Positions 17,955 to 26,213 are shown, counted from the stretch's first letter. The stretch: 64,000 nucleotides of DNA from Gaoshiqia sp050178015 (GCA_050178015.1 JBFXGM010000018.1:34953-98952); one strand, 5' to 3'. Notes: a model not told the origin generated them from the sequence alone. Numbers and translations: made by a program.

Positions 17955-18785
17955 ATGGATCGTATAGACTATATCGGTAAAAGCTGCATCCAGCACGGGA
18001 AAGACAACAACCGGATTTATCTGCTGAAATACCGGGAGGAAGATGGCAACGGCCTACTTCCTCGACTGGATGAAATGGCCTGTGAAAACGGCTATGGCAA
18101 AATCATCGCCAAAGTCCCGGCTTCGGCACAGCCGCTCTTCCTTCAAAACGGGTATCAGCCGGAAGCCTATATTCCCGGCTTTTTTGATGGGGTGGAAGGC
18201 ATGTTTTTTATGGCTAAATATACGGACACAGGCAGAATGACAATACCAACGGAAGCCTTGTCGGTCCTGGCCGGTTTACTTTCGTCGCCAAACGGGAATG
18301 GCGTTTCCAAGGCGAACAAACTCAGCACGGGCATCTTGAACCCGGAACAAACAGGGGAAATGGCCGCCTTGTACCGTCGGGTATTTAAAACGTACCCCTT
18401 TCCCATCACCGATGCGGCCTACCTGAAACAAACCATGACCGAAGAAACGGTAATCTATTACGGTGTTTGGGATGGTGCCAGGCTGATTGGCCTGTCGTCG
18501 GCCGAACTGGACCGCGATGCCCGGAATGCCGAAATGACCGATTTTGCCGTGCTGCCTGAATACCGGGGACAAAACCTGGCCGGCCTGCTGCTAGAAGCAA
18601 TGGAAGAAGACATGGCAAAACTTTCTTTCAAAACGCTTTACACCATTGCCCGCCTCAACAATCCCGGGATGAACAAAACCTTCATCAAGCAAGGGTATCA
18701 TTATTCGGGCTTGCTGAAGAACAATACAAATATCTCGGGACAGATAGAAAGTATGACTGTATTTTATAAAAACCTGATGTTATGA
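17955..18785 (+). CDS. ablB: Beta-lysine N6-acetyltransferase
   Basis: A 276 aa GNAT-fold enzyme that acetylates the side-chain amino group of beta-lysine to give N-epsilon-acetyl-beta-lysine, a compatible solute. The C-terminal half has the acetyl-CoA site (FAVLPEYRGQNLAGLLLEAM). The N-terminal region (DNNRIYLLKY; GFFDGVEGMFFMAKY) is the family's extra domain. The ATG at 17955 is one base after the kamA stop and is preferred over an in-frame ATG ten codons earlier inside kamA. Its stop overlaps the start of the next small gene by four bases (ATGA). Confidence 0.88.
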   Translation: MDRIDYIGKSCIQHGKDNNRIYLLKYREEDGNGLLPRLDEMACENGYGKIIAKVPASAQPLFLQNGYQPEAYIPGFFDGVEGMFFMAKYTDTGRMTIPTEALSVLAGLLSSPNGNGVSKANKLSTGILNPEQTGEMAALYRRVFKTYPFPITDAAYLKQTMTEETVIYYGVWDGARLIGLSSAELDRDARNAEMTDFAVLPEYRGQNLAGLLLEAMEEDMAKLSFKTLYTIARLNNPGMNKTFIKQGYHYSGLLKNNTNISGQIESMTVFYKNLML

Positions 18786-18997
18786 ACGAACTCAGACACT
18801 TGGGCAAGCTATGCCCCTATGCAGGCGCATGCCCGGTTTACCAAGAGGAACTCCGGATTGGAAAGATTTCGCCCTTCCTGATAAAAAATGTGTTTTGCAA
18901 CCGGGGAATAAAGGGGTGGAAAAACTGCGAACGCTTTAAACTGGCCGAAAACGGACAAGCCATTCCCGGTACGGCCACACCATATCAACCACAATAA
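18782..18997 (+). CDS. Small four-cysteine protein in the abl operon (71 aa)
   Basis: Overlaps ablB by four bases, so it is translated from the same mRNA. It has four Cys (Cys11, Cys17, Cys39, Cys49) in the pattern CPYAGACPVYQ, NVFCNRG, NCERF, which suggests a small zinc- or Fe-S-binding fold. It has no signal peptide and no recognised family name. The context makes it an accessory of beta-lysine synthesis or of its control; that is inference. Confidence 0.6.
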   Translation: MNELRHLGKLCPYAGACPVYQEELRIGKISPFLIKNVFCNRGIKGWKNCERFKLAENGQAIPGTATPYQPQ

Positions 18998-18999
18998 GC

Positions 19000-19221
19000 A
19001 TGAGAGAAAAAATTGAACTCGAAAAAATTACCGACGAAACCGAGCGCGGCATCATCCTTCTTTTAAAGGAAAAAGAAAAATGTATGATGGGCGATATTTT
19101 GATGCACATGAAACTGAGCTACCGAAAAGGTAAGCAGCACGTCAACTCGCTCCTCCGCAAAAACTGGATCAGCAACAAGGAAGCGGCGCCTTTCTTCACA
19201 CTCACCATCGACATTGACTGA
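19000..19221 (+). CDS. Small winged-helix-like protein in the abl operon (73 aa)
   Basis: Starts two bases after the preceding stop. The sequence has a charged N-terminus, then IILLLKEKEKCMMGDILMH, a helical segment with KGKQHVNSLLRKNWI as a probable recognition helix, and a strand-like FFTLTIDID tail, as in minimal winged helices. It may be a DNA-binding regulator of the operon. The stop codon overlaps the ATG of the truncated symporter by one base (TGATG), showing that all five open frames form one transcript. Confidence 0.6.
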   Translation: MREKIELEKITDETERGIILLLKEKEKCMMGDILMHMKLSYRKGKQHVNSLLRKNWISNKEAAPFFTLTIDID

Positions 19222-19352
19222 TGCACTGGATCGACCTGACAATTTTCACGGTTTATCTGGCTGGTATGCTCGGGGTGGTTTTCTTTTTTCTGAAGAAAAA
19301 TAAAACCACCGATGACTATTTCGTGGGTGAAAGCTCCAAAAGCTGCCGGTAA
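19221..19352 (+). pseudogene. Truncated sodium:solute symporter (N-terminal 43 codons only)
   Basis: Reads MHWIDLTIFTVYLAGMLGVV, then FFFLKKNKTTDDYFVG, which is the usual N-terminus of an SSS-family symporter: first membrane helix, then KKNKTTDDYFVG just before the expected GRSM. After VG the frame gives ESSKSCR and a TAA at 19350-19352. Nothing resembling the remaining roughly 450 residues follows before the EamA gene at 19413. It was probably a solute-uptake gene closing the abl operon and was lost by deletion. A real 43 aa membrane peptide is the less likely alternative. Confidence 0.6.
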
Positions 19353-19381
19353 ATTATATTTTTTGGCAGCAGATTTATCCC

Positions 19382-19389
19382 TACTTTTG
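19382..19389 (+). promoter_or_regulatory. -7 box of the EamA gene
   Basis: TACTTTTG matches TAnnTTTG and lies 24 bases before the ATG at 19413. A TTTG at 19362-19365 lies upstream, but with a 16-base spacer. Confidence 0.4.
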
Positions 19390-19412
19390 CCCCTCGAAAT
19401 TACCTGGGGAAA

Positions 19413-20330
19413 ATGAAAAACAAAACCACTCAATACTACGGGGCAGCGCTGCTGGCCATGTTCTTCTGGAGCTTTTCCTTCGTGTGGTTCAAAGTGGCCT
19501 ACAAAGCCTACGACCCCATGACGGTGGTGCTTTTCCGGCTGTCGCTGTCAACAGCCATCATGTTCGTTTTCGCCAAACTGATTGGCAAACTGCAACCACT
19601 GAGAAAGAGCGATTTGGGGCTGATGGTGCTGCTTTCGTTTTTTGAGCCGTTCCTCTATTTTATGGGCGAAAGTTATGGGTTGAAATATGTGTCGCCGACA
19701 GTTGCTTCGGTGATTGTTGCAACCATTCCGCTGTTCACCCCAATGGCCGCCTGGTATTTTCACAAAGAAAAAATCAGCTGGGCCAACTTTGTCGGCCTGA
19801 CCATTTCATTTTTAGGCGTGTCGCTGGTAGTGTTCGACCGCACGCTGGGGTTCACGGCGTCGCCGTTGGGAGTGTCGCTCGAATTTGTCGCCGTGCTGTC
19901 CACCATCGGGTATGCCATTCTCCTGAAACGCCTCACCAACCACTACAACGGCTACACCATCATCAGCTATCAAAACCTGTTTGGCTCGTTCATGTTCCTG
20001 CCCTTCTGGGCAATTTTCGAAGCCGAAAAGACCTTTCAAACGCCTTTCCACCCCGAAGCATTTGGCGCCATTGTCAAGCTGGCCATTTTCGCTTCTATCC
20101 TGGGATTCATCTTTTTCACGTACAGCATCCGCCACCTGGGTATTAACAAGTCGAACATGTTCATCAATGTGATGCCGGTTTTTGTGGTCATTTTTTCCTA
20201 TTTTATTTTAGGGGATGAAATTAACCTGCAAAAGATTGTGGGGGTAACCGTCGTAATTGCCGGCCTATTCCTGGCACAGTTGAAACGAAGAAAACGCAAA
20301 AATGGAGACTATCCGGTATTTCAAACCTGA
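19413..20330 (+). CDS. EamA/DMT-family transporter
   Basis: A 305 aa inner-membrane protein with ten hydrophobic segments in two EamA repeats. The N-terminal AALLAMFFWSFSFVWFKVAY and the internal SPTVASVIVATIPLFTP are characteristic of drug/metabolite transporters. The substrate is unknown; amino acid or metabolite export is common in this family. It ends in a basic tail (QLKRRKRKNG) that overlaps the next gene by 29 bases. Confidence 0.87.
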   Translation: MKNKTTQYYGAALLAMFFWSFSFVWFKVAYKAYDPMTVVLFRLSLSTAIMFVFAKLIGKLQPLRKSDLGLMVLLSFFEPFLYFMGESYGLKYVSPTVASVIVATIPLFTPMAAWYFHKEKISWANFVGLTISFLGVSLVVFDRTLGFTASPLGVSLEFVAVLSTIGYAILLKRLTNHYNGYTIISYQNLFGSFMFLPFWAIFEAEKTFQTPFHPEAFGAIVKLAIFASILGFIFFTYSIRHLGINKSNMFINVMPVFVVIFSYFILGDEINLQKIVGVTVVIAGLFLAQLKRRKRKNGDYPVFQT

Positions 20331-20805
20331 CGAACTAAAAGCCATGACGGCCAACCGCAAGCAGGAGTTCTCTGCTTTGTTTCAAAAACTGAAAAAGAAA
20401 AAGCCGAAAAACCTGGATGATGTGGTCCACCGCCTGCACCGGGAAGCGTTTGAGCAGTTCGACTGTTTGGATTGCGCCAACTGCTGCTCCACCATCAGCC
20501 CGATTGTGACGGACAAGGATGCCGAACGCCTGGCCAAAAGCCAGAAAATGAAACCAGCCGATTTTATTGGCCGGTATTTGTATGTGGACGACGACCACGA
20601 TTACGTATTTCAGCAAACGCCCTGCACGTTTCTGCTGGCCGATAATTATTGCTGCGTGTATGAAAACCGTCCGCGTGCCTGCCGCGAATACCCGCATACC
20701 GATCGCAACCGCTTCTACCAAATCCTGAACCTGACCCAAAAAAACTGCGAAGTTTGCCCCATCGTCTTCGCCATCATAAACGAGCTGACAAAAATGGAGT
20801 GGTAA
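20302..20805 (+). CDS. YkgJ-family cysteine-cluster protein
   Basis: A 167 aa protein with the YkgJ Cys pattern: FDCLDCANCCSTISP, CTFLLADNYCCVYENRP, RACREYP and NCEVCPIV, about nine Cys residues likely to bind zinc or Fe-S. The cellular role of the family is unclear; some members relate to metal handling or flagellar regulation. The ATG at 20302 lies inside the EamA gene; an alternative is Met15 at 20344, just past the overlap. Translational coupling with the transporter is likely. Confidence 0.8.
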   Translation: METIRYFKPDELKAMTANRKQEFSALFQKLKKKKPKNLDDVVHRLHREAFEQFDCLDCANCCSTISPIVTDKDAERLAKSQKMKPADFIGRYLYVDDDHDYVFQQTPCTFLLADNYCCVYENRPRACREYPHTDRNRFYQILNLTQKNCEVCPIVFAIINELTKMEW

Positions 20806-20864
20806 GTGGGCATTGGTAACTAGACATTGGCAATTGGTAATTGGCTATTGGGCATTGGCTATTC
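20806..20864 (+). repeat. Degenerate ATTGG-type intergenic repeat, copy A
   Basis: An array of ATTGG-containing units (GGCATTGGTAACTAGACATT, GGCAATTGGTAATTGG and so on) filling the gap behind the YkgJ gene. The same module recurs at 22827, 24690 and 28512. Confidence 0.6.
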
Positions 20865-20944
20865 ATATTTTTTGCTGCCGGAAAATAATCGGCAATTTGA
20901 AAATCGCCGCCCGCCAAAACCGTTTTCTGATTGAAATAAACCTA

Positions 20945-20952
20945 TAACTTTG
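20945..20952 (+). promoter_or_regulatory. -7 box of porQ
   Basis: TAACTTTG matches TAnnTTTG, 29 bases before the ATG at 20982. The -33 region has only a weak TTTT. Confidence 0.5.
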
Positions 20953-20981
20953 GGAACCCGACAAAAGTGGATTTTTGCAGC

Positions 20982-22001
20982 ATGAAGCTCAACTACCTCA
21001 TTTTATTTTTCTCCCTGATGATGGGCACGAAAGCCAACGCGCAAATTGGCGGGGAATCGACCTACGAGTTCCTCAACTTGGTGAACTCTGCACGGATGGC
21101 CGCGCTTGGAGGCAACCAAATTGCCCTGAACGACTCCACCGACCTGAACGTGGCTTACAACAATCCGGCGCTGCTCGCCCCAACTATGCACAACAAACTG
21201 TTGATGAACTATGTGGCCTATTTTAGCGGCATCAATTACGGCTATGCTGCTTTTGCCCATGATTTGAAGGAAAAAGGAACGCTGGGCGTGGGCATTCATT
21301 ACATTAATTACGGCGAATTTATCAAGGCCAGTCCCACCGGACAAAAAGAGGGCACCTTCACGGCTGCCGAATATTCGCTGAACCTGAACTGGGCAAAAAC
21401 GTATGGCCGTTGGCAGGTGGGCACCACGCTAAAGCCCATCCTGTCGTCCTTCGAATCGTACCAATCAGTTGGCCTGGCTGCCGACCTCGGGGTAAATTAT
21501 GCCAGCCAGGACCGGCTGACCAACTATGCGCTGGTCGTCCGGAACATCGGCACCCAGCTTACCACCTACTACGAAAACGGGGAACGGGAAAGCCTCCCCT
21601 TCGATCTTCAGCTGGGCTATTCGAAACGGTTGGCACATGCCCCGCTGCGGCTGTCGGGCACCCTGCAACATTTGCAACGCTGGGACCTTTCGGCGCCCGA
21701 CGAAAACGAAACAGGAACAGAAACTATTTCGGGAAAAGAAGGATTTGGAAAACTGTTTCTGCGGCACCTCATCCTGGGAATGGAGCTGCTGCCTTCGGAA
21801 AACTTCACCATCCGCGCCGGATACAACTACCAGCGCCGCCAGGAACTGATGTTTGACGACAAGGCCTCAACCGTGGGTTTTTCCTGGGGATTCGGTCTCA
21901 AAATCAACCGTTTCCATTTCGATTACGGCTCGGCCCGTTATCACCTCGCCGCCTCAAGCAACCACATTTCGGTGGCCATCCTGCTGGGACCCGGCTTTTA
22001 G
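20982..22001 (+). CDS. porQ: Type IX secretion system protein PorQ
   Basis: A 339 aa exported outer-membrane protein of the PorV/PorQ (FadL-like barrel) class. A signal peptide ends in KANAQ and is followed by the PorQ hallmark IGGESTYEFLNLVNSARMAA and LGGNQIAL, then a long beta-rich barrel ending LLGPGF. In the type IX system PorQ works with PorZ at the cell surface during processing and attachment of secreted cargo. No other por genes are in the window. The ATG at 20982 is used; five upstream codons from a TTG are unlikely. It stands 89 bases upstream of cmk. Confidence 0.85.
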   Translation: MKLNYLILFFSLMMGTKANAQIGGESTYEFLNLVNSARMAALGGNQIALNDSTDLNVAYNNPALLAPTMHNKLLMNYVAYFSGINYGYAAFAHDLKEKGTLGVGIHYINYGEFIKASPTGQKEGTFTAAEYSLNLNWAKTYGRWQVGTTLKPILSSFESYQSVGLAADLGVNYASQDRLTNYALVVRNIGTQLTTYYENGERESLPFDLQLGYSKRLAHAPLRLSGTLQHLQRWDLSAPDENETGTETISGKEGFGKLFLRHLILGMELLPSENFTIRAGYNYQRRQELMFDDKASTVGFSWGFGLKINRFHFDYGSARYHLAASSNHISVAILLGPGF

Positions 22002-22077
22002 TAACCCATTACAGGTTAACCTGACGTTTCTGCCAGCTCATTCCGCAAAAACCGGGCAAGTTTAAATTCAAAAACAA

Positions 22078-22085
22078 TATATTTG
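22078..22085 (+). promoter_or_regulatory. -7 box very close to the cmk start
   Basis: TATATTTG matches TAnnTTTG exactly, but ends five bases before the cmk ATG, so the predicted transcript would start at or next to the start codon. See findings. Confidence 0.4.
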
Positions 22086-22090
22086 TTGGC

Positions 22091-22816
22091 ATGAATAAAA
22101 CGACGGACCCAAAAATTGTGATTGCCATCGACGGGCATTCTTCGTGCGGAAAAAGTACCGTAGCCAAAGAACTGGCCAAAGCGCTGGGGTACATTTACCT
22201 GGACAGCGGCGCCATGTACCGCGCCGTAACCCTGTTTGCCCTGCGAAACGGGCTGGCAGCAAACGGCCAGGTAAACGAGCCGGAATTAACCGCCCGGCTT
22301 TCGGAAATTACGATTGAGTTCCGGCTAAACCCGGGTTCCCTCCAAAACGAAACCTACCTGAACGGCGAAAACGTGGAGGAGGAAATCCGCCAACTGCCGG
22401 TTTCGGCCCATGTGAGCCCGGTGGCCACCATCCGCGAAGTGAGAGAGGCAATGGTAAAGCAACAGCAGGAGATGGGCAAAAACAAAGGCATCGTGATGGA
22501 TGGCCGCGATATTGGCACGGCTGTTTTTCCCGCTGCCGAGCTGAAAATCTTCATGACGGCCAGCCCCGAAGTGCGGGCACAACGCCGTTACGATGAGCTG
22601 ACCGGCAAAGGTCAACAGGTGAGTTTCGAGGAAATCCTGCACAATGTTGAAGAACGCGACCGCATCGACTCGGGCAGGGAAGTCAGCCCACTTCGAAAAG
22701 CTGACGACGCGCTGATCCTGGACAATTCGTACCTGAACCGCGACGAACAACTCGATTGGGCACTGCAGAAGGCCCGGGAAACCATTCAGCAGACAAAGGT
22801 GTTAAATGAAGGATGA
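22091..22816 (+). CDS. cmk: Cytidylate kinase
   Basis: A 241 aa kinase that phosphorylates CMP and dCMP with ATP, salvaging nucleotides released by RNA and phospholipid turnover. Walker A is GHSSCGKST (15-23). IYLDSGAMYRAVTLFALRNG and VMDGRDIGTAVFP are diagnostic cmk motifs, and the C-terminal ERDRIDSGREVSPLRKADDA is also typical. Length is normal. The ATG at 22091 gives the right distance to the P-loop. Confidence 0.95.
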   Translation: MNKTTDPKIVIAIDGHSSCGKSTVAKELAKALGYIYLDSGAMYRAVTLFALRNGLAANGQVNEPELTARLSEITIEFRLNPGSLQNETYLNGENVEEEIRQLPVSAHVSPVATIREVREAMVKQQQEMGKNKGIVMDGRDIGTAVFPAAELKIFMTASPEVRAQRRYDELTGKGQQVSFEEILHNVEERDRIDSGREVSPLRKADDALILDNSYLNRDEQLDWALQKARETIQQTKVLNEG

Positions 22817-22826
22817 TGTGGATGGT

Positions 22827-22948
22827 AATGGTCATTGATTATTAGGTCATTGGCTATTAGGAAATGCGTTCCCTGGAATTTGAAACCTGGAACTTGAAAC
22901 TCGAATCCGGCAATGGCCGGAGTAAACACTTGAAATTTGAAACGTGAA
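22827..22948 (+). repeat. Composite ATTGG / AACTTGAAAC intergenic repeat, copy B
   Basis: Begins with GGTCATTGATTATTAGGTC and CATTGGCTATTAGG, followed by TGGAATTTGAAACCTGGAAC, TTGAAACTCGAATCCGG and ACTTGAAATTTGAAACG. It ends two bases before the lipB ATG. Confidence 0.65.
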
Positions 22949-22950
22949 GG

Positions 22951-23619
22951 ATGGCACAGTTTAATTACGAAGATATTGGTCTGAAAGACTACCAGGAGTG
23001 CTGGGACTACCAGGAAAAAATTCTGGCTGCGGTGCAGAACGACAAAAAAGAAAAAAAGGCTCCTACGGAAATGAACCGCTTTCTGCTGGTGGAGCACCCG
23101 CATGTTTATACGCTGGGAAAAAGTGGCGACGAACACAACCTGCTGGTTCACGGCGAATTTCTGAAAAAGATTGAAGCCACTTTCTACAAAATAAACCGGG
23201 GCGGCGACATTACCTATCATGGTCCCGGCCAGCTGGTGGGCTACCCCATCATCGACCTGGAATATTTTCACATCGGGGTGCGCGAATACATCGAAAAGAT
23301 GGAAGACGCGATCATCGCCACGCTTGCTCATTACGGACTGACCGGCGGACGCAAGGAAGGCGCCACAGGCGTTTGGCTCGATGCCGACATTCCGGCCAAG
23401 GCCCGGAAAATCTGCGCGATCGGCGTGCGCGTGAGCCGCTACGTAACCATGCACGGTTTTGCGCTGAACGTGAATACCGACATGCGCTACTTCAACTACA
23501 TCAATCCCTGCGGGTTCCTCACCTACGGCGTCACTTCGCTCGAACGCGAGCTGGGGCACTCCGTGGATATGAACGAAGTAAAAGAAATCGTGAAAACGAA
23601 GTTTAATGAAATGTATTGA
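22951..23619 (+). CDS. lipB: Octanoyl-ACP:protein octanoyltransferase
   Basis: A 222 aa enzyme that transfers octanoate from acyl carrier protein to lipoyl domains of 2-oxoacid dehydrogenases and the glycine cleavage H protein. Signatures are RGGDITYHGPGQLVGYP (83-99), the catalytic Lys in ARKICAIGVRVSRYVTMHG and the catalytic Cys in INPCGF. An insert near residues 28-40 (rich in Lys and Glu) is longer than in enterobacterial LipB. lipA is not nearby. A composite repeat fills its upstream region, so its promoter may lie within that repeat. Confidence 0.94.
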   Translation: MAQFNYEDIGLKDYQECWDYQEKILAAVQNDKKEKKAPTEMNRFLLVEHPHVYTLGKSGDEHNLLVHGEFLKKIEATFYKINRGGDITYHGPGQLVGYPIIDLEYFHIGVREYIEKMEDAIIATLAHYGLTGGRKEGATGVWLDADIPAKARKICAIGVRVSRYVTMHGFALNVNTDMRYFNYINPCGFLTYGVTSLERELGHSVDMNEVKEIVKTKFNEMY

Positions 23620-23741
23620 GTACATAAGTGCATGAGTTCAGAAGCTAGCAATTTGATCTCATTATCAAGCTCATATATAGACTCGGGACATATGTGCTTT
23701 CTTGAAAACAATTCAGAAAAACAAATTATAAAAAAAATACC

Positions 23742-24644
23742 ATGATTGACTTGGATACTCTCGATGAAAAATTCAGCATTGAAGGCGAAGTTGGCTTTGC
23801 CGAACTGGAAAACGACTTGGTTTTCCTCACTATTTCGAACAAATATGCCGATGCCGACATCTGCCTGTACGGCGGACATGTTACCAGTTTCCGTCCGCAC
23901 AAAACCATGGATCTGCTGTGGATGAGCCCCGATAGTATGTTCGAAGTGGGTAAACCCATCCGCGGCGGGATCCCCGTTTGCTTTCCGTGGTTTGGCCCAC
24001 ACAAAACCGACGCGCAAAAACCGCAACACGGTTTTGCCCGACTGATGTACTGGAACGTGGCCGAAACCGCCTCCACCCCAACCGGCGAAACACGTGTCAG
24101 GCTGCAACTGTCCTCTTCCGAAGAAACCAAAACTTACTGGCCTTTTGATTTCGAAGCGGAACTGGACATCACTATTGGTTCCAAATTGAATGTGGAGTTG
24201 AAAGTGACCAACACCTCCAACGAACCTTTTGAATATGGCAGCGCCCTGCACTCGTACTTTTACCTGTCGGGGATCGAGAACATTGGTATTGAAGGCTTGC
24301 AGGGAACCACTTTCTTCAACCAGCTCAACCCCGGGAACGAAGTGCAGGAAGTACCGGTGCTGCACATTCGCGAAGCCTTGACTCGTCATTATCTGGACAC
24401 GGATTCAGCCGTTGTAATTTCCGATCCTGTTTTCCGGCGCCGCATCCTGGTGGAGAAAACCGGCAGCAAAGTTACCACCGTGTGGAACCCCGGGCAAGAA
24501 GCTTGTGCTACGATTGGGGATCTTCCGGAGGATGGCTACGAAAGCTTTGTTTGCGTGGAAGCGGTAAATGCTTTCGATAACCTGATCAGCCTGGCCCCCG
24601 GCGAAACGCACAAAACATCGGCCATCATCGGACTGGAAGAATAA
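23742..24644 (+). CDS. D-hexose-6-phosphate mutarotase (YeaD-like)
   Basis: A 300 aa aldose-1-epimerase-superfamily protein that interconverts the alpha and beta anomers of glucose 6-phosphate or a related sugar phosphate. Conserved segments are IRGGIPVCFPWFGPHK with the catalytic His region QKPQHGFAR, and the catalytic Glu in FVCVEAVNAFDN followed by LAPGE. It fits the hexose-6-phosphate group better than free-sugar mutarotases. It has no operon partner; an AT-rich 120-base spacer precedes it. Confidence 0.88.
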   Translation: MIDLDTLDEKFSIEGEVGFAELENDLVFLTISNKYADADICLYGGHVTSFRPHKTMDLLWMSPDSMFEVGKPIRGGIPVCFPWFGPHKTDAQKPQHGFARLMYWNVAETASTPTGETRVRLQLSSSEETKTYWPFDFEAELDITIGSKLNVELKVTNTSNEPFEYGSALHSYFYLSGIENIGIEGLQGTTFFNQLNPGNEVQEVPVLHIREALTRHYLDTDSAVVISDPVFRRRILVEKTGSKVTTVWNPGQEACATIGDLPEDGYESFVCVEAVNAFDNLISLAPGETHKTSAIIGLEE

Positions 24645-24660
24645 AATTCCAACCATCCCA

Positions 24661-24790
24661 GATTTGAAACGGGTGACTGGTCGCTGGTGAACTCGTTATT
24701 GGTTATTTGTCATTGGTCATTTTTAGTTTTCAACTTGAAACTTGTCCGCCAGCTGGCGGATGAAACTTGAAACATGAAACTTGGAACTTC
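24661..24790 (+). repeat. Composite ATTGG / AACTTGAAAC intergenic repeat, copy C, with a 16-base palindrome
   Basis: Contains GGTTATTTGTCATTGGTCAT, then CAACTTGAAACTTG, the perfect palindrome TCCGCCAGCTGGCGGA (24744-24759), and ATGAAACTTGAAACATGAAA followed by CTTGGAAC. It leads into the methyltransferase start. The same palindrome in slightly altered form is in copy D. Confidence 0.7.
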
Positions 24791-24793
24791 TTC

Positions 24794-25441
24794 ATGAACA
24801 TTTTTGCTGAAAAAGATATCGCGCAGGCCTACGATGCTTACTACCAAAGTGAGCAGGGCCGCGCAATTGATGGGTTGGAAAAACAAGCCACCCTCCAATT
24901 GCTGAAGCCGGTAACTCCGGGCGAAATGTTGGAAATCGGCTGCGGAACCGGCCACTGGACTGCGTTTTTTAGCGAGCATGGTTTCCGCATTACGGCAACC
25001 GACGTGGCCGACGAGATGATGAATTTGGCAAAAGAGAAAGCCCTGCCCGATGTGCAATTCCTGACTGCCGATGTGCGCCAGCTGCCCTTTGCTGATCATT
25101 CATTCGACCAGGTAGCCGTCATCACGGCGTTGGAATTTTGCGGCGATGTTGAACTGGCCTTTACCGAAATAAAACGGGTGCTGAAACCCGGCGGATGGCT
25201 GATTGCCGGTTGCCTGAACGCTAACTCAACCCTCGGCAAAAACAAACACTTGGATCCGGTATTCCGGCATGGCAACTTCATGACACGCGACCAGTTGACC
25301 AAACACCTACTGAAAATTGGCGAACCAACCGTGTTGGAGTGCGTACACTTATCTGCCGATTTCAAATTAATGGATAATACAGATGAAAAACACACGGTGC
25401 CCGGTGTTTTTTTGGCCGCCGCCGTACAAAAAAGAAACTGA
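24794..25441 (+). CDS. Class I SAM-dependent methyltransferase
   Basis: A 215 aa methyltransferase with motif I MLEIGCGTGHW (45-55), an acidic strand end ITATDVADEM, and PFADHSFDQVAVITALEF, as in the UbiE/type 11 group. The substrate is unknown. The ATG at 24794 is chosen because the nine upstream codons lie inside the AACTTGAAAC repeat. Its stop overlaps the next ATG by one base (TGATG), coupling it to a YKOF-like thiamine/pyrimidine-binding-type protein, which may hint at a cofactor-related role. Confidence 0.83.
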   Translation: MNIFAEKDIAQAYDAYYQSEQGRAIDGLEKQATLQLLKPVTPGEMLEIGCGTGHWTAFFSEHGFRITATDVADEMMNLAKEKALPDVQFLTADVRQLPFADHSFDQVAVITALEFCGDVELAFTEIKRVLKPGGWLIAGCLNANSTLGKNKHLDPVFRHGNFMTRDQLTKHLLKIGEPTVLECVHLSADFKLMDNTDEKHTVPGVFLAAAVQKRN

Positions 25442-25692
25442 TGCAAATCACTGTTGAAATAAGCTATTACGCGCTGATCGATCAGTATGATAAGCCGGTG
25501 CTGGAACTGCTGGAGCTGTTAAAAAACCAATCGGGCATCCGGGTGGAAGTTGGAACCATGAGCACCTTACTTTCGGGCGACTACGAGTCGGTAATGACAT
25601 TGGTAAACAGCCACATGAAAACGATGATGAAGCAATATCCCTCGGTTTTTAACCTGAAAATTGCAAATGCATGTGCGCTTAAAATTGGTTGA
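25441..25692 (+). CDS. YKOF/MTH1187-like small ligand-binding protein
   Basis: An 83 aa protein with one ferredoxin-like alpha/beta unit: ITVEISYYAL at the N-terminus, a helix with VLELLELLKNQ, a strand RVEVGTMSTLLSGD, and a second helix. The order and the GTMSTLLSGD turn match the YKOF family, some members of which bind thiamine or its pyrimidine. The assignment rests on this pattern only. It is translationally coupled to the methyltransferase. Confidence 0.6.
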   Translation: MQITVEISYYALIDQYDKPVLELLELLKNQSGIRVEVGTMSTLLSGDYESVMTLVNSHMKTMMKQYPSVFNLKIANACALKIG

Positions 25693-25694
25693 AC

Positions 25695-26141
25695 TTAACT
25701 GACATTTTCCAATGCCTGACTGACCAACCGTTTCAACCTGGCATTTCCGTTTAAAACGCCAACAGAAACCGACAACAAGATAATTGGGTTGGCAATTTTC
25801 AGAACATCCAGCCAGTAGAAACCATTCAGCCACGAAAACAACACCCCGATTGTACCACCAAACAACCAGCAGACCACAATGTGCTTTAGATAACTAACGC
25901 GGCAAATAATCTGCCCGGGAGAATCATCATCCAAATAGATTTGCCCGGAAGTAAGCGACCGGAACAATTCGGTTAAAATTTGAAACCGTGAAGCAACAGG
26001 TGAAACTTTTCGTTTAAAAAGCAACCGGTCCCCGGTTCGTTCAGTACCGTATCGGCTTTGGTTCAGCTCCAGCTCCAACAGCGAAAGTAAATCGTCTGCC
26101 GTTAAGTCTCGGGGGATGTCTTTTCGGAAGGTATAGTTCAT
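25695..26141 (-). CDS. Hypothetical membrane protein (about 148 aa)
   Basis: An N-terminal soluble segment (FRKDIPRDLTADDLLSLLEL) is followed by two hydrophobic helices (IVVCWLFGGTIGVLFSWL and IILLSVSVGVLNG). I recognise no family. The start at 26141 is preferred because the 24 residues of the longer frame (to 26213) look random. It converges closely on the YKOF-like gene, two bases apart, and is not clearly part of any operon. The 230 bases upstream have palindromes but no gene. Confidence 0.5.
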   Translation of the reverse strand: MNYTFRKDIPRDLTADDLLSLLELELNQSRYGTERTGDRLLFKRKVSPVASRFQILTELFRSLTSGQIYLDDDSPGQIICRVSYLKHIVVCWLFGGTIGVLFSWLNGFYWLDVLKIANPIILLSVSVGVLNGNARLKRLVSQALENVS

Positions 26142-26213
26142 AAGGTCCGGTTTGGTATATTTTGAGCTCAGTATATCCAACGGTATGTATCCGAAAATCC
26201 GTCCCGAACACAT

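Noticed and set aside
18043..18240. Second small gene inside ablB
   Set aside because: Different frame, no recognisable pattern, and ablB is intact across it.
20302..20330. Frameshift between the EamA and YkgJ-like genes
   Set aside because: The two frames overlap by 29 bases, but each encodes a complete separate family protein, so it is a normal overlap and not a split gene.
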